Assembly (NCBI GenBank): GCA_023376005.1
Contig: CM042148.1
Coordinates: forward strand, 74,458,692-74,522,691
From: Doryteuthis pealeii
Lineage: Eukaryota > Mollusca > Cephalopoda > Myopsida > Loliginidae
Reading direction: 5' to 3'
DNA length: 64,000 nucleotides
Position 1 is the first letter of the stretch. Every line of letters starts with the position of its first letter. The notes under the pieces are model-generated. The model was not told the origin of the DNA. It worked only from the letters and a program-made list of their open reading frames with translations, and made no database searches. Both the position numbers and the translations under genes were made by a program. This document shows, piece after piece, positions 42,876 through 55,120 of the stretch.

Positions 42876-43399
42876 TTTTATTCTCCAATGTATTAAAATC
42901 AATTCTATTAATGTTTTTATATAGAAACCAATTAAAATATAATCAAAATAAATGTAATATTTTATTTGCCTTCTTATTTAATTTCCTTTGTCTTTCTAAT
43001 TTAATATATTTCATTACATTAAAACTGAAATACTTACGCCCGGAAGGCACATATTCTTGCTAGTCTAAAAAAATGTACGTATTTTTTAAGAATCTTTTTC
43101 TTTCTAAATTGTGTATTGACTTGCGGGGCACCCCACAAATGTATTTCAATTATTATTTCCATATCCACTTCATATTATACGCATGTATTTCACACAAACC
43201 ATACAAGTAACACGAACAAGACATACTGGGCAGTGTTGGAGAAGTAAGGACGAACTCATAAGTGATATTCTTCTATAAACACCTACACATGGATACATCA
43301 GTGTAGGCCAATCACCAAAAACTCACATTGATTAGCTCCGTACGGATATTTGATGCCAACGAAAGACTTGCCAGGAGCGATGACCTATAGGGGTGGGAA

Positions 43400-43404
<5 letters not shown>
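42876..43404. other. Repeat G fragment and unassigned sequence
   Basis: ACGCCCGGAAGGCACATATT and CTTGCTAGTC near 43035-43065 match the inverted start of repeat G, so the LINE may sit inside a G copy. The rest is not recognised. Confidence 0.5.
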
Positions 43405-43469
<65 letters not shown>

Positions 43470-43590
43470 ATCCAATACGACTAGATGATGATGATGATGA
43501 TTTAAGAGAAACAGGTGTTGATGATTATTGTGACATTCACTATTTTAATCATGTCGTTAAATATGAGAGAGAGAGAGAGAGAGAGAAAGA

Positions 43591-43622
<32 letters not shown>

Positions 43623-43854
43623 AGGAGAGAGAGAGAGAGAGGAAGGGAGGGGCGAAATTCGGATAAGGAAATAGAGGGAGATAGGAGAGAGAAAGAGGTA
43701 AGAAAAATGTAGAAAGGGGAGAGAGAGGTGGAGATAGATATGGAAAGATAGATAGACATAGAGAGAAGAGAAGAGAAGAGAAGAGAAGAGAAGAGAGAGA
43801 GAGAGAGAGATTAAAAAGAATAGAGAAAGAGAGAGGGGATATATATATATATAT
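43405..43854. repeat. (GA)n-rich region
   Basis: GATA/GA at 43405-43465, degenerate GA from 43564 to 43838, then TA. Confidence 0.9.
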
Positions 43855-44814
<960 letters not shown>

Positions 44815-44816
<2 letters not shown>

Positions 44817-45047
44817 TTGTCGGGGAAGCCTAAAGTCGATATTAGCCAAACAGCGAGGGAGTCTATCCCCTTTTCACTAGCGCTAGACCAAGGAGATTTT
44901 TTTAGCATCTGAGGTGGAGCGCCACACCTACCATCAGCTCATCACTTTAACGCACAGATACATGTGCTACTCATACACTGAGTTGTCGAGGGCTGGTATC
45001 GAACCAGGAACCTTGAGGTGCCCAGCCGAACACTCTACCAACCCAGC
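44815..45047 (-). mobile_element. SINE A
   Basis: Body from GTTGTCGGGGAAGCCTAAAG; head complement at right (GAACCAGGAACCTTGAGG). Confidence 0.88.
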
Positions 45048-45169
45048 AGTATTATTATTTGTTACTTGATTAGTAATTATATGCAAACAAACGACTTTTT
45101 GAAATAAAAATAATTGTTTGAAACTATTAGAATTAGAAATGAATACTTGAAACTATACAACTGTGTGCA

Positions 45170-45215
<46 letters not shown>

Positions 45216-45247
45216 GAATACTTGAAACTATACAATTGTGTGCAATT

Positions 45248-45306
<59 letters not shown>

Positions 45307-45503
45307 AGTAAACAAACAGACGATGTTTGTGATATGGCTATTTTCAGCCGACAATATTTGGGAGAATATGTGCTTAATTGAAGTCGAACCTAATTTTGAA
45401 AGTTAAATAATTAATAATTAATTAGGTAATCCCGCCTAATTAATTAATTATTAATTAATTAACTTTAAAAATTAGGTTCGACTTCAATTAAGCACATATT
45501 GTC

Positions 45504-45557
<54 letters not shown>

Positions 45558-45583
45558 AATACTTGAAACTATACAACTGTGTG

Positions 45584-45631
<48 letters not shown>

Positions 45632-45765
45632 ATAATTTGCACACAGTTGTATAGTTTCAAGTATTCATTTCTAATTCTAATAGTTTCATACAATTATTCT
45701 TATTCTAAAAAGTTGTTTTTTTGCATATAATTACTGATCAAGTAACAAATAAAAATACTAGCTGG
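45048..45765. mobile_element. Nested foldbacks FB13 (outer) and FB12 (inner)
   Basis: Outer arms 45048-45175 and 45630-45765 are inverted (GAAACTATACAACTGTGTGC and complement). Two further copies of that stretch sit at 45205 and 45553. Inside (45303-45507) is a palindrome of the FB1 family (AATTAGGTTCGACTTC, TTAATTAAGCACATATT-like tails). (TA)n separates every block. Confidence 0.8.
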
Positions 45766-46310
45766 TTGGTTGGTTGGTTGGTTGGATTTTGTGATATGCC
45801 AACCTTTGGGTTATTTCAAGTCGAAGACATTTTTGTTTTATTTATTCTAGCTGGGAATCCATTTTTAACAAATTTAAACACATTGTTTAGAACGTATTTT
45901 TTCATATAACCCATAGATGGGAGCCTAACAAGTACTACCACTCTTGTTCAGAGTGAACCTGGGAGTTATGGCAATGAAGGGTACTCTACACTCCCCAAAA
46001 CTCAAAAATAAACGCAATTTAACGTCATACCTAAAACTCTCGGCCAACGGCTTCTAGCACATACATGATAAAAAAGGGTTGGAGGTTTGCAATAAGGGTA
46101 CTAGATTCGGTACAATCATATAGGTGCTAGGGCTTGACGAGAATAGCTGATTGATCAGAGGGTCGCTTGTCATAGACTGCTCAGTCTCCAGTAATCCGTC
46201 TTTAAGTATCACGGGTCGCCACCCACGCCCAACAGGTGGCCCCATTGGAGGATTTTACCCCTCTTCAGAAGTGCAGTCGGTGTATTATACAACTCCAGCC
46301 GACAGAGCAG
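45766..46310 (+). repeat. Repeat D
   Basis: TTGG run and ATTTTGTGATATGCCAACC; GGGAGCCTAACAAGTACTAC, GTCGCCACCCACGCCCAAC, ACTCCAGCCGACAGAGC. Confidence 0.78.
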
Positions 46311-46639
46311 ATAATCCTAAGTAAAAAAAATATTATAGCTCCAAGTAACGATTCTTAATTCAAATAATTTAGTCATGTGGCATCAAGCTTCTCTTTTTAA
46401 AAATCAAAAACGAATAATTTTTAAACAGGCTTATTTGAGTCAAAGATGGGACGTTAACAGGCGCTATCATTCCAGAGTGGACCTGGAAGTAATGGCAATA
46501 AAGGAGTGTTCCACAGTCCTCAGATATACAGACCTAGAGCCTTATCCTCTGATGCAGTTCGTCATCAGATGCATAGGATAGAGAGAATATATTTCAAGTA
46601 ACGCCGATAGGGCGGTTAAAAAAATAATATTTTCATCAT
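46311..46639. repeat. Unassigned with D-like fragment
   Basis: GCGCTATCATTCCAGAGTGGAC and CCTCTGATGCAGTTCGTC resemble parts of D. Confidence 0.5.
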
Positions 46640-46910
46640 ATTCACTTGAATGATCTATCCACTTTTCAACATTTATTTTCATTTTTATTGACACCACAAT
46701 AATTCATTTCACTACTCTATTTAGTGACGCTATATTTCTTAATGACGTCAATATTTTTTTTTTCTTAATGACATCCCAAAGTATTTTGAGTAACGTCAAT
46801 AATTTTTCTTTTTTTTTCATGTTGTCAATATATTTCTATTGACGTCACAATAGTTTTTTGTGACGTCACAATATTTTTCATTTTTTATTGGCAATATTCT
46901 TCATACAGCT
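46640..46910. repeat. Degenerate TGACGTCA-rich tandem repeat
   Basis: At least four TGACGTCA or one-off sites (near 46752, 46785, 46838, 46860) inside AT-rich units such as ATTTCTATTGACGTCACAAT. The same kind of stretch is at 54885-55120. Confidence 0.65.
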
Positions 46911-47115
46911 TATCTTATGTCGCTATTGGTCTAAACTGCATACACCATAGATCCTTTTAGTTAGGAGGCTGAATGATCATCAACCCCAGTTTTTTCTTAT
47001 AGGACATATCCAGGACCCCAATCCCAAGTTTTTTTTATAAAACCACCCGAGTCACCCTAATATTTTCCCTGGAAAGTCAATTTTTCTAGTAACCCCCTGG
47101 CCTACAGAATCCCAA
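46911..47115. other. Unassigned
   Basis: Nothing recognised. Confidence 0.4.
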
Positions 47116-47640
47116 TTTTACCGACCACCCACTAAGTACACGCACTCCCATATTAGAGGCACTGACCGGCTTGCTTTCAAACAACAAAGTGCGGAAGACA
47201 GTCGGCGGGCCTACACAATAGCTGAGGGAAAGGGGGAAACCAAAATGACCCACAATTTTTGTTTTGTTTACATGTGTTTTTCAGTTTCTTGGGTTTTTAT
47301 TTTCAATTTTTTCCCACCCCCTCCATCGCCAATCGTCATTATTGGGAAATTTTTAAGTAGGATACACGCATGGAGCGAATGAGGTATTTTGGTGAAAGGG
47401 AGCTGCGCAAGGAGAGAATGCAAGAATTTTATTTTTATTTTTGAATGAATCGGTCGGCGAGTGAGCCTAGCTAGATAGATCCGTGTAGTGATATGACCAG
47501 TTTTATCACCCCTCCCCCCAAACCAAATTTCCGGCTACATGCCGAGTTGTGTGCACATACGTTGTATCTCATTTCCAAATAAAGAAAAAGTTTATTTGGA
47601 GTGAGTGCACGTATGTGCTCACTTCAAATAATCAGTTCAT
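47116..47640 (-). mobile_element. ~520-bp retroposon-like repeat (inverted copy)
   Basis: From TTTTACCGACCACCCACTAA to GCACGTATGTGCTCACTTC; about 85-90% complementary by eye to 49620-50134. Confidence 0.8.
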
Positions 47641-48719
47641 GGTTTGGCTTCTTGGTAGGTTATCTAAGGCCAAAGCCATCCTTGTAGAAGAACAGTAGTG
47701 GTACTATTTAAGCAATAGTTGGGGCGAGACGAGAAGGCTCACATCTTTCCCAAGGGCATTCGTCTGAAAGCGAACGTCATAGCGTTAGTTGAGCTCGAAC
47801 TCCGTTACTACGTTATCATAATAGATCAAGTTAACCAATACACCTCGATTACTCCAGCTGATCCTGTTGAGCTTCAATTTCAACAACAGAAGAAAAATGT
47901 GGATCTTTCAATTTCTCGAGATTGTCAAATTGGAGTGGTGTTGATTCAAAATTTGAATTTCAAACTTTTCGCCGTTTTTACGCTGTTTGTTGATTTCAAT
48001 GCGGATTTGCATTGTCCTAATGAAAAGCATTTATCCTTTCCACGTCTCATTCTGCAGGTGCGTTGTCTGTAAATGCAATTTAATGAGCTTGTTAATTTTG
48101 AATTTTCATACAATATTCTAGTGACCAAAAGTCTATCAATATTCGTTTCTTTATGCACAACTCAGACATAGCACTCATGACTAATAAAAGTCCTAGTACT
48201 CATGACTAATAAAAGTCAGACACATACAATAGGGTAGGTCAATTTTGAAACTGTATCGTCTCCCATGTGGTGAAAGTTGCAAATTAACATAAAAAATTAA
48301 CACATAAAATATCTTTTTTCAAAACTTTACTTTTGTTTAAGGAAATAGATTTCAATCTTTTAAAATGTTACAGCTTAATTAATGAGGTAATTTAAAAAAA
48401 GATTATATCACATTTTTTAAGGGGACCCCTTTTTCGGCATACATGACCAGTACCTAAATGTGGACCCCCTCCCTGGTTCATGTTCAGGACCAATACAACA
48501 ATTCAGCTAACCATATAATTTAGACGATCAAATGTTTCTTGAGCAGCACATTTTTATGTGCAGTTTGATTGCATCTAAGAAGCCTATTCCTGTCTTTTTT
48601 TTTTTTTTTTGTAAAAAATTATTAAGGGAATGGTGATCCTCTTTCACCGGACACCAGCAGCAGCATGTGGGGATTTAAATAAAATAAAATAAAATAAAAA
48701 TTAAATAAATAAATAAAAA
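47641..48719. repeat. Repeat D fragment and unassigned
   Basis: D at 47641-47860 (AGAAGAACAGTAGTGGTAC, CAATAGTTGGGGCGAGACG). After that an open frame continues to 48072 with no recognisable product. (AAATA)n at 48675-48718. Confidence 0.5.
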
Positions 48720-49380
48720 GTTCTGAGCGTCTGGACTCCGGCGTCCAGAGTTAACGGTCTGATCATAAAAGTCTCCATCTATACTTCGAAAGAGTTGTGT
48801 CTTTTTATTTCTCTTCATCTCATCATTTCATATTCCCTATAAGCCCTTAGAGTCACATGATGCCCACTATAAAAGAGGGGTCTTCGAAGAATTCGGGCTG
48901 TTTTTGCCTCTAGCATTGGCTAGCTACACTTGTTCCGTATCTCTAAAAGCCCCCAGACGGCGACGAATCGGAACCCTCACCTCGTTAGAAGCTGGAGCGA
49001 CAAACGCACATCTAAAACCCATTCTGCATGGCTTAACAGGTTACGAGGAAGAGAACTCGAGGATGTCAGCTAAGTTCCGCAGGCTTTTTTAATCTGCAAC
49101 CAGCCCTTTAATTACATTCAATTCTTCTTAAACTATCTTTTACCAACCAAACACATTGAACTCTTTGTATTCTCTTTGAACTCTATGAACATTCTTTAAA
49201 ACTTGTATGGTTGTTTCATTTTATGTATATTGTTACCCCTGTTTGATATTTGTTTTTATGTTTTACATGTAAAGTAAACATTTTGTTCTATAAAAAGTCG
49301 TTTGTCTCCTTTCTTCAAAAGTAGCACCCATCTCCTCACTGCGTTCGAAGTACGGTTTATTCTCTTACAAAACGTAGGGT
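48720..49380 (+). mobile_element. LTR-like sequence
   Basis: GCCCACTATAAAAGAGGGG is a strong TATA box. Further down are a pyrimidine/T-rich stretch and TATAAAAAGTCGTTTGTC. Promoter-like and non-coding, but TG/CA ends and duplications are not resolved. Confidence 0.35.
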
Positions 49381-49619
49381 TTAAACAGTGCTTTTCCGGG
49401 GACAAAAATCCCCGCATTCTGTTTATTTTTAGTATTCGTGTCGACAGACGAAATTCTCTGTAAGTGAAGAGATAAACTGGCCGTATAATCAGCTTTTATA
49501 GACAGCAACGACACAATCTAAAGAGAGAAGCATGTAAAGGGTTTTTTAAAAGGTGGGGTTGTTCACCCTCAACACCAGAACGTGTAGATCTTCTGACAGG
49601 TTAAATGAGCTCTGAAATG
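49381..49619. other. Unassigned
   Basis: Ends in the left copy of the target duplication of the next element (49603-49619). Confidence 0.4.
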
Positions 49620-50134
49620 AGTATTTGAAGTGAGCACACTCGTGCACTCACTCCAAACAAACTTTTTATTTATTTAGAAGTGAGATACATCGAGTGTGCA
49701 CACAACTCGGCATGTAGCCGGAAGTTTGGTTTTGGGGGGAGGGTTATAAAACTGGTCATGCAACTACACTGATCTATTTAGCTAGGTTCAATCGCCGACC
49801 GATTCATTCAAAAATAAAATAAAATTCTTGCATTCTCTCCTTGCGCAGCTCTCTTCCACCAAAATACCTCATTCGCTCTATGCATCTAACCTACTTAAAA
49901 AATTTTTCCCCATATTCGTTTTGATGATTTGGAGATGGAGGGGGTGGGAAAAATAAAAACAGAAAGACCCAAGAAACTGAAAATACATGTAAACAAAATT
50001 TGTGGGTCATTTTGGTTACCCCCTTTCCCTTAGCTAGTATATCAGCCTGCCGACTGTCTTCCGTACTTTGTTTGAAAGCAAGCCGGTCAGTGCTCTAATA
50101 AGGGAGTGGGTGTCCTTAGTGGGTTGTCGGTAAA
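49620..50134 (+). mobile_element. 515-bp repeat with 17-bp target-site duplication
   Basis: Flanked by exact AAATGAGCTCTGAAATG at 49603-49619 and 50135-50151. A 17-bp duplication indicates retroposition by a LINE-type mechanism. There is no coding frame and no clear tRNA head. Inverted partner at 47116-47640. Confidence 0.85.
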
Positions 50135-50151
50135 AAATGAGCTCTGAAATG

Positions 50152-50795
50152 GCATTTGGACATTTTCCCCCCCGTGGAAATAGCCAAGCCGATAATTGCA
50201 CGTTAAGCCTCGTTCTGAATAAACACTAAATTGCAACTGATCGGCATATATTGCTCTTCTTATAACTCACCTGCAATACGATACAAAAATGAATTGTTTA
50301 ACATTCGTAATTGTTTTATTTATTTATTTTCTTGCGTTTTTTTTTTTTTTGTCTTTATTGCTTTATTTTACTATAGCGATTACGCTTTTAAGCCGAGATT
50401 TCAAGACAAGTCTTTTATCATCTATATATTGATACTCGTATTCATTAAAAGTACGTTCGTTATCATCTTGCAACACCCTCTGTACAAAGATAAGACCGTC
50501 CAAATCGTCCAAGATGAAATGCAATATTCTAAATCCTGATTATATGGTGTTACTTATCCGACGGATTCTTATTTCTTATGAGTGTCGTCACCTCACCTAG
50601 ATAATGGGCCATTCTGTTTTTATTGTAAAGAAAGAAAGGGAAAAAGGGACATACTGCAAGGGAAAAATATAATAAGAAAGCTAGAAAGAAAGAAAGAACG
50701 CGAGTAGGGGAAAAATAGATAGAGGAAGTAAACGTGTGGAAATGATAAAACTAATTTGTTTCAATCGAACAAAATGAAAAGAAGGAAGGAAAGAA

Positions 50796-50844
<49 letters not shown>

Positions 50845-50965
50845 GAGAGAGAGAGAGAGAGAGAGTTAAATCTAGATTATTATACTTTTACATATTGAAC
50901 TATTTTAGCTCATCTGTTCCAATCGATGACCAAAAGAAGTAAAGAAAGAAAAATTAGCGAGATAG

Positions 50966-50997
<32 letters not shown>

Positions 50998-51200
50998 AGG
51001 GGGGGAGAGAGAGGGGGGAGAGAGAGAGGGGGGGAGAGAGAGAGGGGGGAGAGAGGAGGGAGATGGAGGAAAAGAGAGTTAAATCAAGATTATTATACTT
51101 TTTACATATAGAACTATGTGGCAATAGTACTTAAGTAAACATATCAAACGTTGCATTAATTAAATTATCATACTGTTGTATATCCACAGGTCTTGCTAGT
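50152..51200 (+). repeat. Repeat F region with (TG), (GA) tracts
   Basis: CGTTATCATCTTGCAACACC, CCAAGATGAAATGCAATATT, CTTATGAGTGTCGTCACC (50450-50620) match 16640-17060 and 60770-61080. Simple TG/GA at 50799-50866 and GA/G-rich at 50960-51065. AAATCAAGATTATTATACTT near 51082 recurs at 61635. Confidence 0.7.
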
Positions 51201-52720
51201 TATTATTATTAAGCCAAGATATCGTTAAGTAATTTACTCGGAATTTGATGTTATCTCAAAATTGACTGTCTTTAACAGAAAAGAGAATCATGAAAACCTA
51301 GACATCGCCGAGGTAATGTTTTTCCATTTTTTCAAAAACAAATGAACTTCCTTTCTTCTTCCTTACTTTTCTTCTTTTTCTTTCTTATCAGTTTAAATAT
51401 TTTCTAATCACTTATATTTCTTTCTTTTTTTCTTTCTTGTTCATTCATTAATTTGTCTATTCTTTCTTTTTTTCTTTCCTTTTTTTCTTTTTCGTTCATT
51501 GATTTATATTTATTTTTTCATTCGTCAGTTTGTCTATCTTTTATCTATTTTCATTCATTTATTTGTCTATTCGTTCTTTCTTTCTTTTTCCTTTCTTTTT
51601 CTTCATTAATTTGTCTATTCATTCTTTCTTTCTTTTCCTTTCTTTTTCCTTTTTCTTTCTTCTTTCTTTCTTTTTCCTTCTTTCTTTCTTCTTCCTTCAT
51701 TAATTTATTTCTTTCTTTCTTTTTCCTTTCTTTTCCTTCATTAATATGTCTATTCTTTCTTTCTTTTTCTTTCTTTTTTTTATTCTTTCTTTCTTTCTTT
51801 TTCCTTCTTTTTCCTTCATTAATTTGTTTTTCGTTCTTTCTTTCTTTTCCCTTTCTTTTTCCTTCATTAATTTGTCTATTCTTTCTTTTTCCTTTCTTTT
51901 CCTTTTATTTTCTTTCTTTTCCTTTCTTTTTCTTCATTAATTTGTTTATTCTTCTTTCTTTCTTTTCCTTTCTTTTTCCTTCATTAATTTGTCTATTCTT
52001 TCTTTCTTTTTCTTTCTTTTTTCATTAATTTGTCTATTCTTTCTTTCTTTTCCTTTCTGTTTCCTTCATTAATTAGTCTATTCTTCTTTCTTTTGTTCTT
52101 GCTTTGTTTTTCATTCATTAATTCTTCTATTTTTTGTTTTTTTGTTTTTGTTTTTCATTCATTAATTTGTCTATTAATTTCTTTCTTTCTTTTTCATTAA
52201 TCAATTTTTTAATTATTCATTTATTTCTTCCTTTATTTCGTTTCTTTTCATTATTTTATCTATTTTATGTTCCTTATCTTTTGTTCCTTTTCCAAAGTTT
52301 TTCCTCTCTCATTCTAATCATAATCTATTTCTTTTCTTCGCTTCTTTTTTAAAAATATTTTCCTCGATTTTTCTGTGTTTTCATATATTCTTTCTTTCTT
52401 TCGTTCGTTCGTTATGTCTTGTATTTATTCTTTCTTTTTTCATTCATTAACTTGTCTATTCTTTCTTTCCTTCTTTAAATGCCTTTCTTATTCAGCTTCC
52501 ATTTTTCTTTAAACCTTTTTGTTCTTTTTTCTTTCTTCTTTCTTTTCTTTTCTATTCCAATTCATTGCTTTCATTTATGCCTTTTCTCTCATCCTTCTTT
52601 AGATCTTTTTTTTTAAACATCTGATTCTTCATTTTTATTTATAGTTTCCAATTTTCCATTCTTTCTTGTAGAGAGATTAATGGGAATTGTTTATAAACAC
52701 ATTTTGAATCAGAGATGTTG
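51201..52720. repeat. Polypyrimidine CTTT-type minisatellite
   Basis: From about 51420 to 52210, 35-70-bp units of TTCATTAATTTGTCTATTC plus (CTTT)n recur about 18 times, then degenerate T-rich sequence to 52720. The Phe/Ser/Leu-rich frames are translations of this. Confidence 0.92.
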
Positions 52721-53460
52721 ATAACCCATTAACCCGTCCAGCTGCCGTGTTGAATAAACTCCGCTCATTAAATTTCTCTGAGCAACTAGGATTAATCAGT
52801 TGGTTGGTTGGATTTTACGGCATGTCAACCCTTGTTGAGTTATTTTATGCCGAAGACATTTTCCTTTATCCATACTTGCATTTTTTTCAAACTCAAGTTT
52901 TTCAAACAAATTTTTAATACTAATTTTTTTAAATGTATTTAACCCATAGATAAAACCCTAAAAGGTACTACCACTTCAGGTCTGAGTGGACCTGGGAGTA
53001 ATGGTGATAAAAGGCAATCAACATTCCACAGAGTTCCAGAACTGGAACTTCACCACTAGATGCAGTTTAACGTCATACCAAAGACACACCTATTTATTGG
53101 CGGTGCCCATCTCCTTACAATGTAACATACAGTAGAGTGTACTAGGTTAATGGTACAAGCAACCAGTAGCAATCACTGACCAGTCAAAAGTATTGTCATA
53201 TAGTACCTAAATTATGAGAAAGGAATCGTCTATTTTTCTTATAAAAATGTCTGACGAAACCCCGGAAGAGAGAAAATGAGATCTCACGGTACTTGTTGAT
53301 TTAACCTTGCAATTGCTCTATTCACCTTGTAATTTTGCTTAGTAAACCTATTTTCCTTATCCTTAATACTTGTGTTTCTTCCAATTATTTTTCTGTTAAC
53401 TCTGTTACTCGAGTTACAGTAAATATACAGATATATAAATTGAAGAAGATGAAACTGAGT
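52721..53460. repeat. Repeat D and unassigned
   Basis: D at 52797-53100 (TTGGTTGGTTGGATTTTACG, GGTACTACCACTTCAGG). 53101-53460 is not recognised. Confidence 0.65.
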
Positions 53461-53718
53461 TATTAGCAATAAGAAAAGGCATCCTTGCAGAAGAACACCA
53501 CTGGTAATATTTCACTCATAGCTGGGCTCATGCCTTTCTCAATGTGAACGCATTGGCGCGACTGGAGTTCGAACTCCAGAACGTTAGCAACAAGGCCACG
53601 GTGGCTTCCTATGTGTTTACTTGTTGGCTGAGATAGTTGCATGTCTTTTACAGGTTTGAATGTTGATATTTTTGGCAGGGACTTCACTCTTGAAAAATGA
53701 GTGCAAAGCAAGCATTCT

Positions 53719-53721
<3 letters not shown>
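53461..53721 (-). repeat. Repeat D-like fragment, inverted
   Basis: AAGAACACCACTGGTAATATT and TGGAGTTCGAACTCCAGAAC near 53490-53600 resemble the D accessory segment; the rest is unassigned. Confidence 0.5.
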
Positions 53722-53810
<89 letters not shown>

Positions 53811-53816
53811 TTATGC

Positions 53817-53869
<53 letters not shown>
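53722..53869. repeat. (CT)n(TG)n(TA)n compound microsatellite
   Basis: Three successive dinucleotide blocks ending against the element below. Confidence 0.95.
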
Positions 53870-53870
<1 letters not shown>

Positions 53871-53999
53871 AACGCAAAGCGATGTGTGTCAGTTAAAATC
53901 CCCTTCCCATTCTGTAAGTGAAGACAGCCTAATGGTTACGGTGCCGGACTGACACCCAACCGATCGGATTTCAATTCCGGCTGTTGGTAGCTTACAAAA

Positions 54000-54056
54000 T
54001 GTCTAGCCACACTGAGGAGACTTGATAAGTCGAAACACGTGTCTGTGGATGACCCT
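54000..54056 (+). ncRNA. Hammerhead ribozyme motif, unit 1
   Basis: CCACA (54007-54011), CTGAGGA (54012-54018), stem II GACTT-GAT-AAGTC, GAAA (54032-54035), stem III from ACACGTGT (3 bp plus 2-nt loop), GUC-type cut after C54043, TGTGG (54044-54048) forming a perfect 5-bp stem I. Confidence 0.82.
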
Positions 54057-54310
54057 ATATATGCTCCCCATCCCCTAGGGTTGAGCACTCTGGGGGGGAT
54101 CTTGCTGACGGCCGCCAACTCAAGCGTAAACGCAACGCTCTTCTAAGGAATGGAGCACTCTGTGACGGCCTTTACACGCAAAGCGATGTGTGTATTAAAA
54201 CAGTTAAAATCCCCTTCCCATTCTGTAAGTGAAGACAGCCTAATGGTTACGGTGCCGGACTGACACCCAACCGATCGGATTTCAATTCCGGCTGTTGGTA
54301 GCTTACAAAA

Positions 54311-54367
54311 TGTCTAGCCACACTGAGGAGACTTGATAAGTCGAAACACGTGTCTGTGGATGACCCT
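54311..54367 (+). ncRNA. Hammerhead ribozyme motif, unit 2
   Basis: Identical core to unit 1: CCACA (54318-54322), CTGAGGA (54323-54329), GAAA (54343-54346), cut after C54354, TGTGG (54355-54359). Confidence 0.82.
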
Positions 54368-54387
54368 ATATATATATATATATATAT

Positions 54388-54678
54388 ACCAACCACTCTA
54401 CACGAACAGGATGCGACTAAAGGTCAATTTATTAAGCGGAATTTAACAGCTTTGAATTCACAGTTTTCCTTCTTCTAGACTGGTTACCTAGCCCTAGCCA
54501 AAGTTAAAGAGCCCAGTCTTCCCTACTATTTACCCATACATGGAGGGGAGTAGTTGAATGCATGCCTTTCTTAAAGTTATTCGCGCTATGTGAAAAGGAA
54601 ACAGCTTTGTCCAGGATTTGAAATCGGGTCAACGAGTCCATTTCCTACGACACAAACCCTTACACAACATGCCTCCAA
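54388..54678 (-). mobile_element. SINE B
   Basis: 3' end CCAACCACTCTACACGAAC at left, body AATTTATTAAGCGGAATTT, head complement near 54605-54678 (GTCCATTTCCTACGAC). Confidence 0.88.
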
Positions 54679-54884
54679 CCTTCTCAAACTCTTGACCTTG
54701 AGCCATACTTTGACAGGATTAGTAAATGTTATGAATCTTCGTCGAAAATCGTTCATTACCAAATAAAAGTTTGATTGGGTATGAATTTCGCATCTTCTTC
54801 TTCTTCTTCTTCTTCTTCTTCTTCTTCATCATCATCATCATCATCATCATCTGATGCCAAACCTTGTAGAAAAGTAGTTGTAAA
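54679..54884. repeat. (CTT)n(CAT)n microsatellite and unassigned
   Basis: Trinucleotide runs at 54794-54850. Confidence 0.85.
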
Positions 54885-55120
54885 CATATTTTTTTTTAGT
54901 TCTTTTCACTATGTTTTTAATGACGTCACAATAGATTAATAATTTCACTACATTTTAATGACATTACTAAAAAAATATGGTGACGTCATTAACGATGTCA
55001 CAATATTTTTTTTAGTGATGTCACAGTATTTTTTAGTGATGTTTCTATATTATTTTAGTATTCTCGCAATATCTTTTAATATGCCACAATATTTCTGTGA
55101 CGTCACAGTTTTTCTTTCAT
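54885..55120. repeat. Degenerate TGACGTCA-rich repeat
   Basis: TGACGTCA at 54923, 54981 and 55098 with diverged copies between (GTGATGTCACAGTAT). Similar to 46640-46910. Confidence 0.65.

Larger units (their letters stand above)
53870..54385 (+). mobile_element. Head-to-tail partial dimer of a tRNA-hammerhead retroelement
   Basis: ACGCAAAGCGATGTGTGT starts near 53871 and 54175. Both copies carry a tRNA-like head (GACAGCCTAATGGTTACGG; CGGATTTCAATTCCGGCTG), a linker (GTAGCTTACAAAATGTCTAG) and an intact hammerhead, then TGTGGATGACCCTATATA. The copies are nearly identical. Cleavage sites are 311 bp apart, so a transcript could release a 311-nt RNA running from the first cut through GCTCCCCATCCCC and the second tRNA head. 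It ends in (TA)n, then SINE B. Confidence 0.82.

Noticed and set aside
47116..50134. A single Polinton- or foldback-type transposon with ~520-bp terminal repeats
   Set aside because: The right arm has its own 17-bp target duplication and the interior holds unrelated repeats.
51453..52028. 191-residue Phe/Ser/Leu-rich frame
   Set aside because: It lies wholly in the CTTT-type minisatellite.
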